Part shown: positions 1-9,169 of the stretch, piece after piece
How positions within the stretch are numbered: the stretch's first letter is position 1
Layout of the letters: each line of letters starts with the position of its first letter
Source of the DNA: Nitrospirota bacterium
Lineage (GTDB): Bacteria > Nitrospirota > Nitrospiria > Nitrospirales > Nitrospiraceae
Assembly: GCA_016219645.1 (NCBI GenBank)
Contig: JACRLR010000021.1
Location: forward strand, 1 to 64,000
DNA length: 64,000 nucleotides
Direction: 5' to 3'
Notes under the pieces: generated by a model
Database searches by the model: none
The model's input: the letters and a program-made list of their open reading frames with translations, nothing else
Told to the model about the DNA's origin: nothing
Made by a program: the position numbers and the translations under genes

Positions 1-1
1 C

Positions 2-175
2 CGGTACGATGTGATTCCGGGGCCGAAGGTCTTTGAGACCCAGATTCACGGGAAACGGTTTGAGATGTACAACGATACGGTGCTGGGGTTCAATAAGTCG
101 GGCAAGGAAGTGGCGCGGATTCAGGTGGAGGAGCCGATTTATATTCGGCCCGCCGAGCGCGTCAACTGGCTCTAA
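2..175 (+). CDS. C-terminal fragment of an unknown protein
   Basis: This is the last 57 codons of a gene that begins before the window. The frame is open from base 2 and ends in TAA, with the tail ending ERVNWL. The residues are mixed charged and hydrophobic, with no signal or motif I can assign. A strong hairpin (202-230) follows 26 bases after the stop, which supports this being a real gene end. Function is unknown. Confidence 0.6.
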   Translation, partial: RYDVIPGPKVFETQIHGKRFEMYNDTVLGFNKSGKEVARIQVEEPIYIRPAERVNWL

Positions 176-201
176 ACCTCAGCGAGACCGTGGCTTCACA
201 G

Positions 202-230
202 GGGGCGGAGTTCCTTCTGAGCTCCGCCCC
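202..230. terminator. Hairpin terminator after the truncated gene
   Basis: A perfect 9-bp inverted repeat (GGGGCGGAG at 202-210, CTCCGCCCC at 222-230) encloses an 11-base loop. The run after it (TTCCGTAT) is only weakly U-rich, so termination strength is uncertain. Position just after the stop at 175 fits a terminator. Confidence 0.6.
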
Positions 231-307
231 TTCCGTATAACCCAAAACCTCCTATACCTTCACTAGTCTTTCGGCTCAGGCTCTGCTATCCTATCTCTTC
301 TGCACAC

Positions 308-715
308 TTGACGCGCGCTAGGGGGTTCAGTAGAGTTGTTCAAGTATCAGCCTACTCTTCCATCACAAGCTGGGGTATCACCGGCGTGACCTCTCCCCAA
401 CCACCACCGATCCCGTTCGCCGCGCAAGCCATACCCTTCGATGAGTTTCTGGCTTCAGGGAAACTCCCCGAAGGCTACCTTTCCAGCGAGTATATCGCGC
501 AGCAATTCGTCGAACGCCTCGTACACTATGTCCTCAGCGTTCCAGCCAGCAGTTATACCATGGCTCAATTGGGTCAGCTCCTGGAACAGATCAACCCCCG
601 AGCGCAGGTGCTTTTCTTTAAACGTCTTAAAGAAACGAGCCCCGAGAGCCTCAAGGATTTCGCTCCGCTCTATTATGGCTTCATGAACGAGTTTCATTCT
701 CTCCTATTCACCTAG
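308..715 (+). CDS. Hypothetical protein
   Basis: An open frame of up to 135 codons. The TTG at 308 is a weak start; an in-frame GTG at 386 gives about 109 residues and is equally possible, and neither has a clear ribosome site. From about residue 40 the sequence looks like a helical soluble domain. I recognise no family. A shorter frame on the opposite strand (455-697) also looks protein-like, so coding direction is not settled. The gene ends just before the promoter of the next one. Confidence 0.4.
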   Translation: MTRARGFSRVVQVSAYSSITSWGITGVTSPQPPPIPFAAQAIPFDEFLASGKLPEGYLSSEYIAQQFVERLVHYVLSVPASSYTMAQLGQLLEQINPRAQVLFFKRLKETSPESLKDFAPLYYGFMNEFHSLLFT

Positions 716-730
716 CCCAACATTTTTTCC

Positions 731-758
731 TTGTCGTCGGGGCATTCTCATGTATAAT
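731..758 (+). promoter_or_regulatory. Sigma70-type promoter
   Basis: TTGTCG at 731-736 and a perfect TATAAT at 753-758 are separated by 16 bases. The predicted start of transcription is about 25 bases upstream of the gene at 791. Based on sequence match only. Confidence 0.5.
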
Positions 759-790
759 CCATTGGTGACCAATTTGTCTAAAGGAGCGAC

Positions 791-1162
791 ATGAATCCAA
801 CTTTACAACGAGCAGTGACGAGCTTCTATAATCTCATTTACGAAGCCCAAACCTTTGCGACCACGATGTCACGGATTGACACCGCTGAGCAGGAACATTA
901 CGCGGGGCGGATCGAAGGGTTAAATTGGGTGCTTGATCGCTGCCAGGAGCTCGAAGACATGGATGCGAACTTGACCCCTTCTTCCCTCCAGCGGGTTCTC
1001 ACGGAAGTCAAATCCGATCTCGATCACGAATTGTCGGTCCAACGACGAGAGAAGGGCCGTCGTGCAGACGGTCGAGAGGAGGCTCTCAATTTTGTCGCGG
1101 ATTACTTGTCTAGCCTGATCACAGCTACGGACATTGAGTCAGCCAAGACGCCGGCGGTGTAA
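791..1162 (+). CDS. Hypothetical helical protein, 123 aa
   Basis: An ATG start with a good ribosome site (AAAGGAG, 6 bases upstream) and a promoter at 731-758. The product is soluble and highly charged, probably all helical, with a central basic stretch (QRREKGRR, about residues 87-94). There is no signal peptide and no family I recognise. It appears to be transcribed alone. Confidence 0.6.
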   Translation: MNPTLQRAVTSFYNLIYEAQTFATTMSRIDTAEQEHYAGRIEGLNWVLDRCQELEDMDANLTPSSLQRVLTEVKSDLDHELSVQRREKGRRADGREEALNFVADYLSSLITATDIESAKTPAV

Positions 1163-1211
1163 CCCTCTCGTCTTGAGCAGGGCTTCCCGTACAATGTAGC
1201 CGTCGATCCTC

Positions 1212-1241
1212 TTGACGCATGGCTGAACCTTACCATATATA
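1212..1241 (+). promoter_or_regulatory. Possible promoter for the zinc-ribbon gene
   Basis: TTGACG at 1212-1217 and TATATA at 1236-1241 are spaced by 18 bases, about 60 bases upstream of the ATG at 1301. Box match is good; nothing else supports it. Confidence 0.4.
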
Positions 1242-1300
1242 GGAGAGTCGGTCGAATCTGGACAGTGGCGGTCACTGCTGTATCTACGTAAAAGTCTTTT

Positions 1301-1546
1301 ATGTCAGGCCTCCCGCGTAAACCACCCGGTCTATTCTCCAGAGCTGCTCGACGGCCAAGACCAGATCCCTCAGAGACGCCGGATCAATTCAGATCGTTGA
1401 ACGCCTCGCTGCTCTATTGTCCAACCTGCCGAGTGGCGACTCCAACGAGGCAGCGATTGCTGCTCGTACTCCCGACCGGGAATCTCTATGAATATCTCTG
1501 CCAGCAATGTGGGACATCGACAGGTTCCAAGACCGACAACCAATAG
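1301..1546 (+). CDS. Small zinc-ribbon-like protein
   Basis: An 81-codon frame with two cysteine pairs, CPTC (about residues 40-43) and CQQC (about residues 67-70), arranged like a zinc ribbon. The N-terminal third is rich in Pro and Arg and probably disordered. No strong ribosome site precedes the ATG. Function is unknown; nucleic-acid or protein binding would be typical of such ribbons. Moderately sure it is coding because of the cysteine spacing and the upstream promoter-like boxes. Confidence 0.5.
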   Translation: MSGLPRKPPGLFSRAARRPRPDPSETPDQFRSLNASLLYCPTCRVATPTRQRLLLVLPTGNLYEYLCQQCGTSTGSKTDNQ

Positions 1547-1613
1547 GCAATGTCGCTCGCTGTGGTACTGTCCTAGCGACGATTGACGCAACTTAGAGCT
1601 TCGACCTCGAGCC

Positions 1614-1904
1614 CTAGATCACCCCTTCCAAGGGGATTCCTTCTTCGATGAGCATGACAGGAATGTCTTCTCGAATAGGATACAGAATCTTCCGGTCGCT
1701 TCTGATCAAACCTCCATCCAGAGGCTCGGTGACCGGCTTATTCGCCTTATTTTTCAATTGCCCAAGGCTCACGGCCTCGTTCAACTTGGCAATCAGCGAA
1801 CTATCCGCCAGGCTTACATCCTGTTTCGTATCGGGGCAACAGAGTATGGCGAGAAGATCCTTGTCGATATTGACCGGGCGCCTTTCTTCCGTTCGTTCCG
1901 CCAT
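1614..1904 (-). CDS. Trm112 / YcaR-family protein
   Basis: A 96-residue protein with the Trm112p-like pattern: the DLLAILCCPDTKQ core at about residues 16-28, then a C-terminal half ending in DGGLI, ILYPI and IPVML, as seen in bacterial YcaR-type proteins. Bacterial members are small, often zinc-binding, and mostly of unknown role; in eukaryotes Trm112 activates methyltransferases. Only one CC pair is visible and the usual second cysteine pair is missing, so zinc binding may be lost. It is divergent from the DUF502 gene. Confidence 0.8.
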   Translation of the reverse strand: MAERTEERRPVNIDKDLLAILCCPDTKQDVSLADSSLIAKLNEAVSLGQLKNKANKPVTEPLDGGLIRSDRKILYPIREDIPVMLIEEGIPLEGVI

Positions 1905-2062
1905 AACATCCCCCTTCTGTGAATCTATCGGGCTGAACAGGTATACAATAAATTACCGAACTCACAGAGATCAAGTCTTACGAACAGACCCCCTTTCGAT
2001 CGGCGGTTTCTGCTACAGTACACACCTTGCCGCATCGGCTTGATAGGAGGAAGTGGGTAGAG

Positions 2063-2680
2063 ATGTCAAAGACCTTATGGAAGTACTCCTTGGCCGGATT
2101 ATTAGTCCTTCTGCCGGCCTGGGCGACGTTCTTGATCTTTTCCACCCTATTTCACGCGCTCAACGATTTGATTCACGACCTTCCGTGGGACATCGGAGCT
2201 CAGCAGGGTCCAGGAGTCAGCTTCGTCTTGTTTCTGCTCATTGTCGTAATTGTCGGCGCCATCGCAACCCATGTAATCGGACAACGTGTAATCTCAGGGA
2301 CAGAACGATGGATCGAGCATGTTCCGCTGGTGCGTAGTGTCTACAGCACCCTCAAGGGGATGACCGATCTCCTGAATTTCCGTTCTCGATTCGGGCGCAG
2401 CACCGTGGTGGCCTTTCCCTTTCCTCGAGACGGTCTCTGGGCGATCGGATTTGTGATGGGAGCTGCGCCGCCGTCCCTCCAAGTCGCACCACCAGCGCGC
2501 TTGCTCATGGTCTTTGTGCCGACAGCCATCCATCCGTTTACCGGTTTCCTGGCACTTGTTCCTCAGCCACAGGTACGCCCGATCAACCTGCCCCCGGAGG
2601 AAGCCATTAAGATGGAGTGCACCGCTGGTCTGTACAAGCCAGAATCCGGATGGTTGCAACCCCCAAAGTCACCGGCCTAA
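2063..2680 (+). CDS. DUF502 family membrane protein
   Basis: A 205-residue integral membrane protein. The ATG at 2063 was chosen because a GGAGG-type ribosome site lies upstream and the first membrane helix begins soon after; the frame could extend to 2027. Two helices are visible (about residues 7-30 and 52-78). The conserved soluble stretch that follows contains EHVPLVRSVYSTLKG and FPFPRDG, characteristic of DUF502. Family function is unknown. A GNAT acetyltransferase follows after six bases and is probably cotranscribed. Confidence 0.85.
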   Translation: MSKTLWKYSLAGLLVLLPAWATFLIFSTLFHALNDLIHDLPWDIGAQQGPGVSFVLFLLIVVIVGAIATHVIGQRVISGTERWIEHVPLVRSVYSTLKGMTDLLNFRSRFGRSTVVAFPFPRDGLWAIGFVMGAAPPSLQVAPPARLLMVFVPTAIHPFTGFLALVPQPQVRPINLPPEEAIKMECTAGLYKPESGWLQPPKSPA

Positions 2681-2685
2681 ACTTC

Positions 2686-3207
2686 ATGCCAGCCCTCGAT
2701 CAACTCAACGTTCGACTTGCCAAGCCAGAAGATGCGGCGACGATCGAGTCTTTCAGTGCAGCCATGGCTCTTGAAACAGAAGGCCGCTGCCTTGATCTTG
2801 ACCGCCTGCATCTTGGGACCACCGCCCTGATCGAGAATCCCGCCCAGGGATTTTTCATCGTCGCAGAACAGGGGCAGGGCGACAACCGACAACTCCTTGG
2901 GCAGCTGATGGTCACATATGAATGGAGCGATTGGCGGAATGGAGCATTTTGGTGGATCCAAAGCGTCTACGTAGCTCCAGCTTGGCGCTGTCAGGGGGTC
3001 TTTCGCCGGATGCACGAAAGCGTGTTAGCCGCTGCCAGGACAAGGCCTAACGTCTGCGGGGTCCGTCTGTACGTCGAAAGGCGCAATAACACTGCGCAGG
3101 AAGTGTACCGAAAAGTGGGACTCACCCCGTCATCCTACGCCATGTTTGAAACAGATTTTGTTCTCTCATCTCTAAAGGGTTTAGAGGATCGTCCAAACGA
3201 AGCTTAG
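2686..3207 (+). CDS. GNAT family N-acetyltransferase
   Basis: Predicted acetyl-CoA-dependent N-acetyltransferase of about 173 residues. The core shows a beta-strand followed by the acetyl-CoA loop in the form WRCQGVFRRM, then the later GVRLYVERRNNTAQEVYRKVGL segment, the usual GNAT motif B with an N-A-x-x-x-Y-x-K-x-G pattern. The ATG at 2686 lies six bases after the previous stop; an earlier in-frame ATG at 2650 would overlap that gene. Substrate cannot be told from sequence. Confidence 0.85.
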   Translation: MPALDQLNVRLAKPEDAATIESFSAAMALETEGRCLDLDRLHLGTTALIENPAQGFFIVAEQGQGDNRQLLGQLMVTYEWSDWRNGAFWWIQSVYVAPAWRCQGVFRRMHESVLAAARTRPNVCGVRLYVERRNNTAQEVYRKVGLTPSSYAMFETDFVLSSLKGLEDRPNEA

Positions 3208-3221
3208 CAAAAGGAGGACTC

Positions 3222-3614
3222 GTGTTACTTCTCAGACCGCTGGCCGGTATCATCGTCATCCTGGTACTGGCTCTGACTCAAGGTTGTATCGTGACCAGAG
3301 GAACGGTCGGCGAGCCGCTTCAAGACGACGCCATATCAGCCATCAAGAAAGGCACGACGACCATGGAAGAAGTCGTTTCAATGATCGGTGCCCCGGATCG
3401 GATTGTCCGAGGCAACGATCGTGAGATCTTTCACTACTATTACTATGACGGGAAATCGCCGGCGATGATCCTTTTAATACTGAATTTCATCCGCATGGAT
3501 GTCAAGAGCGATAACCTCTATGTATTTTTCAACAGAAACGGGATAGCCGAAGAAGTCGTCTACGGCAAACGCACTGGCCGCACAGAATTCAAACTGTGGC
3601 CCTTTGGTGATTAA
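3222..3614 (+). CDS. Small lipoprotein with SmpA-like domain
   Basis: A GTG start preceded by a strong AAGGAGG. The N terminus is a signal peptide ending at TQGC, so Cys22 is the likely lipidated residue. The rest contains TTTMEEVVSMIGAPDRI, resembling the helix and G-x-P turn of SmpA/OmlA (BamE-like) domains, then a tyrosine-rich strand. Probably an outer-membrane or periplasmic lipoprotein. The next gene is a diverged relative in series with it. Exact role unknown. Confidence 0.7.
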   Translation: MLLLRPLAGIIVILVLALTQGCIVTRGTVGEPLQDDAISAIKKGTTTMEEVVSMIGAPDRIVRGNDREIFHYYYYDGKSPAMILLILNFIRMDVKSDNLYVFFNRNGIAEEVVYGKRTGRTEFKLWPFGD

Positions 3615-4053
3615 CGTGGCGGCACGTTTCGACTTGATCAAATTGATCGTTGGCACTCTCTGCATCTTCCTTCTTTGCGCGGGATGTACCGTCCGCCGAG
3701 CAAAGCTTAACGACGTCATAACCTCGGAACAGGTCAATTTTGTTCGTGTCGGGCAGACAACGATACGCGAATTGGCCGATCACATCGGAGCCCCGGATGA
3801 GGTGACTGAATCCGATTTCGGGTTCGTGGCGCTCTATTATTGGAGTGATACCAAATCCGCGTCTGTTGACTTCGGCGCCATCACTCGCCTGTTCTTGCCC
3901 TATTCCCCGATTTCACCGAGGATGGCTTTGAGCAAGACCGGAGTGAAGCCTGAACAATTCCAGGTGGTGTTCGATCCTCAGTGGACCGTGCGCGCCTACG
4001 GATTCTCCCGACGAGCTAAGGATGAGCCGGTCATCTGGTTCTGGCCATTCTAA
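3607..4053 (+). CDS. Small lipoprotein, paralogue of the previous gene
   Basis: Begins within the end of the preceding gene (GTG at 3607; a GTG at 3616 is the alternative), so the two are translationally coupled. A signal peptide ends at LCAGC, giving a lipidated Cys. The body repeats the upstream layout: VGQTTIRELADHIGAPDEV matches the TTTMEEVVSMIGAPD region of its neighbour, and both end in a WPF motif (WFWPF here, LWPFGD there). Most likely a tandem duplication of an SmpA-like envelope protein. Function unknown. Confidence 0.65.
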   Translation: MINVAARFDLIKLIVGTLCIFLLCAGCTVRRAKLNDVITSEQVNFVRVGQTTIRELADHIGAPDEVTESDFGFVALYYWSDTKSASVDFGAITRLFLPYSPISPRMALSKTGVKPEQFQVVFDPQWTVRAYGFSRRAKDEPVIWFWPF

Positions 4054-4109
4054 AATGCGGTGTCCTATCCAGAATTGCCGGGCCTCTCTAATCTCTTTAT
4101 AATCGCCGC

Positions 4110-4958
4110 ATGAATCCTCCATCTGATCCGGATGCCATCAATCCTGCCGCTGAATCCTCCTCCTACATTCCTGCCGATCGCGACACAGAGTTTCTCCAGC
4201 GGGACGAACTCCGCCCCCTCCGCATCGGGATCGAACTGTTGAAGCCGGAGTTGATTCAGTGTGAACAGGGGATCCGATCGACCATCGTCGTCTTCGGGAG
4301 TTCGCGGCTACAAGAACCAGCCGCCGCGAAGCATGCCCTTCATATGGCCGAAGTGGAGGCCCTTCAAAACCCAGACGATCCAACGAATCGGCAAAGGGTG
4401 ACGATTTCGCAGCGACAACTTGCCCTCTCAAAATATTATGACGTGGCGCGTGAATTCGGCAGTCTGGTGTCGTCAACCTGCCAAGTCGATGGCCGCTGCG
4501 ACTACGTCATTGTGACCGGCGGAGGGCCCGGTATTATGGAGGCCGCCAATCGAGGGGCGGCGGACGTGAATGCAAAATCTATCGGCCTCAATATCACCCT
4601 CCCTCACGAACAGCACCCCAACGCGTATATTACACCGGAGTTGAGTTTTCAGTTTCGCTATTTTGCCATTAGGAAAATGCACTTTTTAATCCGTGCCAAG
4701 GCGTTGGTTGCCTTTCCCGGAGGATTCGGTACGCTCGATGAGCTGTTCGAGACGCTGACACTTCTCCAAACAGGCAAGACCGAAAATGTGATGGTCGTAC
4801 TGATCGGACGGGATTTTTGGGAGCGCCTGATTAACTGGCAATGGCTCGTCGAGAACGGGCTCATCGCCCAGCAGGATCTTCAACTGTTTCACTATGCTGA
4901 GACGGCCCAGGAAACCTGGGATCTGATCGCGCGCCGCAACGGAGTATCCTCATCGTGA
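4110..4958 (+). CDS. LOG family protein (phosphoribohydrolase-type)
   Basis: Member of the LOG / TIGR00730 family, Rossmann-like proteins that cleave nucleoside 5'-monophosphates (cytokinin riboside monophosphates in well-studied members). The signature is clear: VTGGGPGIMEAANRGA near residue 135 and PGGFGTLDELFETLT near residue 205. At 282 residues it is longer than the minimal ~190-residue enzymes, with an N-terminal extension of about 50 residues. It overlaps the next gene by 4 bases (GTGA), so the two form one unit. Confidence 0.85.
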   Translation: MNPPSDPDAINPAAESSSYIPADRDTEFLQRDELRPLRIGIELLKPELIQCEQGIRSTIVVFGSSRLQEPAAAKHALHMAEVEALQNPDDPTNRQRVTISQRQLALSKYYDVAREFGSLVSSTCQVDGRCDYVIVTGGGPGIMEAANRGAADVNAKSIGLNITLPHEQHPNAYITPELSFQFRYFAIRKMHFLIRAKALVAFPGGFGTLDELFETLTLLQTGKTENVMVVLIGRDFWERLINWQWLVENGLIAQQDLQLFHYAETAQETWDLIARRNGVSSS

Positions 4959-6352
4959 AACTCTCCTTCCACGGAGCGGCGCGATCGGTGACGGGAAGCC
5001 GCCATATGGTGGAAGTGCCGGGCTTCAAACTCCTGCTGGACTGCGGACTTTTTCAAGGACGACGAGAAGATGCTGTCCGGCAAAACCGAGACCTCGGATT
5101 TGATCCCAAATCACTGGGAGCCGTCCTGCTCTCTCACGCCCATATCGATCATTCCGGCGCCCTGCCTGTCCTGCCTCGCCACGGGTTCTCCGGCAAGGTC
5201 TATCTCACCCGCGCATCCGCGGATTTGACCAGCATCATGCTCGAAGACTCGGCCCGGGTTCAGGAAAACGACTGCCGGTACGTGAATAAGCAGGAAACGC
5301 GACGTGGAAGAGCCTGTGTCCGCCCGTTTTACGACAGCGACGATGTGAGGACAATCATCCGTCGTTTCGAAGGCGTCAGGTATGCCGACAATCTGAAGCT
5401 TGCCCCTCGGATCACCGCCTCATTTCAGGATGCCGGCCATATCTTGGGATCGGCGGCCATTCGAATGAAATACACGGCCCGAGGTAATACCACCACTGTC
5501 GTATTTAGCGGAGACCTCGGCCGCTTTAACATGCCTATTCTTCGCGATCCTGAACCGGCACCACCCTGCGACGTGCTGATCCTCGAATCGACCTATGGAG
5601 ATCGGCTTCATGAACAGGCCGGCGAAGAGATGAAGAAGAAGGCGCAAGACCTCCTTGCCCATGCAAAGCTCCATAAGAGCAAGATCATCGTCCCGGCCTT
5701 CGCCGTGGGGCGGACCCAAGAACTTATCATGCGGATCAAGGAGCTTGTCGGGGAAGGCCGCGTCGATCCCATTCCCATCTATATAGATTCGCCCCTGGCC
5801 GGAAGGGCCACCGAAGTGTTTCGTCGCCACCCGGAATGCTACGACGAAGAAACCACCAAGACATTCGCTTCATCCAACGACCTCTTCGCTTCCCGCTATA
5901 TCCGTTTTGTCTCGTCGTCGGAAGACAGCAAGCGCCTCAACAGCATAAAGGGGCCCTGTGTCATCATTTCCGCTTCGGGGATGTGTGAGGGCGGCCGTGT
6001 TGTCCACCATCTCAAGCACGCCATTCAAGATGAAGCGAACGTCATTGTCTTCGTGGGATTTCAAGCTGAGCATACCCTTGGACGCAAACTTGTCGAAGGG
6101 TGGGATGTCGTCCCGATCTTCGGCGTGCCTACACCACGCCGGGCGAAGATCGTCAAGTTCAATGGGCTCTCAGCCCATGCGGATCGCAACGATCTCCTGG
6201 CCTATGTGCGAGCCATCGACCCACTACCGGGCAAGATCTTCCTCGTGCACGGTGAAGAGAAGCAGGCTCTCTCGCTGGCCGCTGCGATCCGAGCGGAACA
6301 TCCCGGCATCGACGTGACAGTCCCTCATTATGGATCCCTGCATGAAGTCTGA
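4955..6352 (+). CDS. Metallo-beta-lactamase / beta-CASP RNA-processing nuclease
   Basis: A 465-residue enzyme of the CPSF73-like group. The metallo-beta-lactamase zinc motif HAHIDH is at about residues 60-65, with GDLGR near residue 187. A beta-CASP domain follows, containing SASGMCEGGRVVHHL, and a C-terminal RNA-specificity segment holds GLSAHADRNDL near residue 410. Predicted endonuclease or exonuclease acting on RNA. GTG start overlapping the LOG gene by four bases. Confidence 0.9.
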   Translation: MKLSFHGAARSVTGSRHMVEVPGFKLLLDCGLFQGRREDAVRQNRDLGFDPKSLGAVLLSHAHIDHSGALPVLPRHGFSGKVYLTRASADLTSIMLEDSARVQENDCRYVNKQETRRGRACVRPFYDSDDVRTIIRRFEGVRYADNLKLAPRITASFQDAGHILGSAAIRMKYTARGNTTTVVFSGDLGRFNMPILRDPEPAPPCDVLILESTYGDRLHEQAGEEMKKKAQDLLAHAKLHKSKIIVPAFAVGRTQELIMRIKELVGEGRVDPIPIYIDSPLAGRATEVFRRHPECYDEETTKTFASSNDLFASRYIRFVSSSEDSKRLNSIKGPCVIISASGMCEGGRVVHHLKHAIQDEANVIVFVGFQAEHTLGRKLVEGWDVVPIFGVPTPRRAKIVKFNGLSAHADRNDLLAYVRAIDPLPGKIFLVHGEEKQALSLAAAIRAEHPGIDVTVPHYGSLHEV

Positions 6353-7541
6353 ACGTGTGACGGCGACCGCCCTCATGTTGGCAGTGCTGTGCTTCGCTCT
6401 TGTGTGTGGTTTCTCGGCCAATGCAGGGGATGGTCAAGAACCGAGGCAGCGTGCTCGTGATCTGGGCATTGTGATTGGTTCCTATCCTGCCGGCCCTCTG
6501 AACGCCCTTACCGATGTCGCGGGCGTGAAAGTCGGGCAGATAACCCTCATCTCCGGTGAGGGCGCATTGAAACCGGGCCAAGGGCCGGTGCGAACGGGGG
6601 TGACCGTCATCATCCCGCGTGACGATGTGTGGCACAAGAAAGTCCCAGCAGGAGCCTTCGTGTTGAATGGTACGGGAGAGATGACTGGGCTGGCCTGGGT
6701 TGCAGAATCCGGCTTTCTGGAATACCCGATTGCGCTTACGAATACGCTCAATGTGCCGCGCGTGGCGAACGGTGTCATGAGCTGGATGATCAAACAGTAT
6801 CCGGAGATCGGCATCGATGACGATACGCTGACTCCGGTGGTTGCCGAATGCGACGACGGCCGGCTGAGCGATATTCAAGGCCGTCACGTGTCTGAGCAGG
6901 ATGTTATGGCTGCGCTCGATCATGCGGTGGGTGGCCCAGTGAAGGAAGGTACAGTCGGAGCAGGGACTGGGATGGTCTCCTATGGGTTTAAAGGTGGCAT
7001 CGGAACTGCCTCGCGGCGGTTGTCAGAGAAAGATGGGGGCTATACCGTCGGGGTTCTGGTGAATGCCAACCATGGCCGGAGACCGGAACTCGTCGTCGGA
7101 GGTATGCCGGTTGGGAAACTCTATGAGGCATCTCAACCGGTGGCAGAAGTCCTCCGGCCGGGCCAGAGCGAAGGATCCATCGTGGTGGTGATCGCGACGG
7201 ATGCGCCGCTCGATGGACGTCAGCTCACACGATTGGCGAAGCGTGCCGCCTTAGGCCTTGCACGTACCGGTTCAACAGCGCGCCATGGCAGCGGAGACTT
7301 CATGCTCGCGTTTTCCACAGCGAATATCATTCCCCACTATCCCAAGGAGCCGACGTTTCAGCAGGCGCATCTTGCCGATACGCACTTGAATCCAATGATC
7401 GCGGCGACAGTCGAAGCCACGGAAGAAGCTATTCTCAATGCGCTGACCATGGCGACGACAGTCGTGGGCCGCGACGGTCATCGTGCCGAGGCGATCTCAC
7501 TCGCGAAACTCCGCGCGATTCTTGATCAGCGCACACGATAA
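6342..7541 (+). CDS. P1 family peptidase (DmpA-type), secreted
   Basis: An aminopeptidase/D-esterase of the DmpA group. These proteins self-cleave before a Ser/Thr that then becomes the N-terminal nucleophile. The conserved core GAGTGMVSYGFKGGIGTASR is at about residues 205-225, with the candidate nucleophile Ser in TAS. The start at 6342 gives a signal peptide (hydrophobic MLAVLCFALVCGF then ANA), indicating export; an ATG at 6330 is also possible. It starts inside the end of the nuclease gene, so the run from 4110 is probably one operon. Confidence 0.88.
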   Translation: MKSERVTATALMLAVLCFALVCGFSANAGDGQEPRQRARDLGIVIGSYPAGPLNALTDVAGVKVGQITLISGEGALKPGQGPVRTGVTVIIPRDDVWHKKVPAGAFVLNGTGEMTGLAWVAESGFLEYPIALTNTLNVPRVANGVMSWMIKQYPEIGIDDDTLTPVVAECDDGRLSDIQGRHVSEQDVMAALDHAVGGPVKEGTVGAGTGMVSYGFKGGIGTASRRLSEKDGGYTVGVLVNANHGRRPELVVGGMPVGKLYEASQPVAEVLRPGQSEGSIVVVIATDAPLDGRQLTRLAKRAALGLARTGSTARHGSGDFMLAFSTANIIPHYPKEPTFQQAHLADTHLNPMIAATVEATEEAILNALTMATTVVGRDGHRAEAISLAKLRAILDQRTR

Positions 7542-7645
7542 CGTGTAGAGAGTCAGCCGCCAGTGAAATAGAGTATTCCCCGACTTGCATTTTCCTCTCG
7601 TGCCTCGCTATTCTCTCGCGACTCTTTTGCATCTGGAGGATGACT

Positions 7646-7873
7646 ATGAGCGGGTATCAACTCGGTGGCGGCTTGAGTCTCATAACTGTGTTGGGGAAAA
7701 CCCATGCCTTTGCCGAGTTCTTGGAATCGCGCATGGTTCATGCCCTGGAGACGGAAGATCCTGCAGAGCTGCATTATCTCCTGGCGCAACTCGACGACTA
7801 CCACTCCTATATGTGGCGATACTATAAGAAGCTGGCGAAGGATCGCCCAGAACGAATGGATCCAGGAGTTTAA
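7646..7873 (+). CDS. Hypothetical small protein, 75 aa
   Basis: The ATG at 7646 has GGAGG 6 bases upstream; the ATG at 7640 lies directly against it and is less likely. The product is a small helical protein with a Tyr/His-rich segment (about residues 48-62) and no recognised domain. It ends 35 bases before the FIST gene and is probably cotranscribed with it. Confidence 0.55.
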   Translation: MSGYQLGGGLSLITVLGKTHAFAEFLESRMVHALETEDPAELHYLLAQLDDYHSYMWRYYKKLAKDRPERMDPGV

Positions 7874-7908
7874 GGTATCAACGACCAACGGGGCCATAGG
7901 TTCATACC

Positions 7909-9132
7909 GTGACGAAGCAATCCACAAGCATGACTTCTCCGGCCACGCTTCAATTTGCAACCGCGCTCTCTCGCATGACCGATACGAGAGCTGCATCCAG
8001 CGAGCTCGCGGACTCCATACGGATGCAGATCGGTACAGCCCCTATCGATCTGGCCTTCCTCTTCTTCTCCCCCCACCATGCCTCCAACATCTCAGAAATT
8101 TCGACCATGCTCCAGAGAGAGCTGAGGGCGAAGGTCTGTCTGGGTTGTTCCGGGGAAGGTGTCATCGCCGGCTCTGAAGAGATTGAAACCGCTGCAGCCC
8201 TTACCCTCTGGGTCGCGTGCCTTCCCGATGTCACCCTGACTCCCCTTCAGCTCTCCGTGTCTCATCTGCAAGACCAGATTCGTCTGCAGGGATGGCCGGA
8301 GCCGGGGCTTGAAGATTCGACCTTTCTCCTCCTCGGTGATCCCTTTTCAACACCGATGCAGGAAGTCCTATCCCTCATAACCGACCGGTACCCCCGGTGC
8401 ACAGTCGGCGGGGGGCTCGCCGGTGGAGGACAGGATGCGGGGGAGAATCGACTGCTCCTCAATGATCAGAGCTTCGACGGAGGCGTGGTTGGCGTGCAAC
8501 TCACAGGACCGATCACGGTCCGAACCGTCACCTCGCAAGGCTGTCGCCCGATCGGCGAACGGTTTGTGGTCACCAGGGCAGAGCAGAACCTCATTTATGA
8601 GCTCGGCGGCGTTGCGGCCTTGACCAAACTACAAGATGTCTTTGAATCGCTGGAAGGGTCCCACCGCCGCAATGCGCACAGGGCATTGCATCTGGGCATT
8701 GCGATCGAGGAGCAGGGAAGCCATTTCGAGAGGGGCGACTTCCTTGTTCGGAATCTCATCGGAGCGGATCAACAGACCGGAGCCGTCGCGATCGGGGACG
8801 TTGTGCAGGAGGGCCAAACCGTCCAGTTCCACCTCCGTGACGCACAGTCTGCAAGCGATGACTTGCACCTCCTCCTGGCGACGGATCGAGCGACGCACAG
8901 ACATCCCCCTCTCGGGGCCCTTCTGTTCAGTTGTTGCGGGCGCGGTGAGGGGCTCTTCGGTCGACCCCATCACGATAGTGGAGCCGTGCAAGAGCGGCTC
9001 GGCCCCATCCCCGCGGCAGGATTCTTTGCCCAAGGCGAGATCGGCCCTGTCGGAGGGCGGAACTTCCTGCATGGCTACACGGCGAGTGTGGTCATTTTCT
9101 CGGAGCCTGACCCTCGCAAGGCACATCGGTGA
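7909..9132 (+). CDS. FIST domain signalling protein
   Basis: A 407-residue protein with FIST_N (about residues 40-230: the LGCSGEGVI and GGGLAGGG glycine-rich loops) followed by FIST_C (about residues 240-390, with LLFSCCGRG, and [22 protein letters not shown] at the end). FIST proteins are predicted sensors of small ligands such as amino acids, often linked to kinases or c-di-GMP enzymes; none is next door here. GTG start at 7909; an ATG at 7930 is possible. Confidence 0.88.
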   Translation: MTKQSTSMTSPATLQFATALSRMTDTRAASSELADSIRMQIGTAPIDLAFLFFSPHHASNISEISTMLQRELRAKVCLGCSGEGVIAGSEEIETAAALTLWVACLPDVTLTPLQLSVSHLQDQIRLQGWPEPGLEDSTFLLLGDPFSTPMQEVLSLITDRYPRCTVGGGLAGGGQDAGENRLLLNDQSFDGGVVGVQLTGPITVRTVTSQGCRPIGERFVVTRAEQNLIYELGGVAALTKLQDVFESLEGSHRRNAHRALHLGIAIEEQGSHFERGDFLVRNLIGADQQTGAVAIGDVVQEGQTVQFHLRDAQSASDDLHLLLATDRATHRHPPLGALLFSCCGRGEGLFGRPHHDSGAVQERLGPIPAAGFFAQGEIGPVGGRNFLHGYTASVVIFSEPDPRKAHR

Positions 9133-9169
9133 GAGCAGCCCGTGCATAGAGTTTTCGAAAGGAGTCATC

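Noticed and set aside
455-697. Minus-strand 80-codon frame opposite the 308-715 gene
   Set aside because: Composition is plausible, but it has no ribosome site or family match, and codon use favours the plus strand. Left as unresolved in the gene entry.
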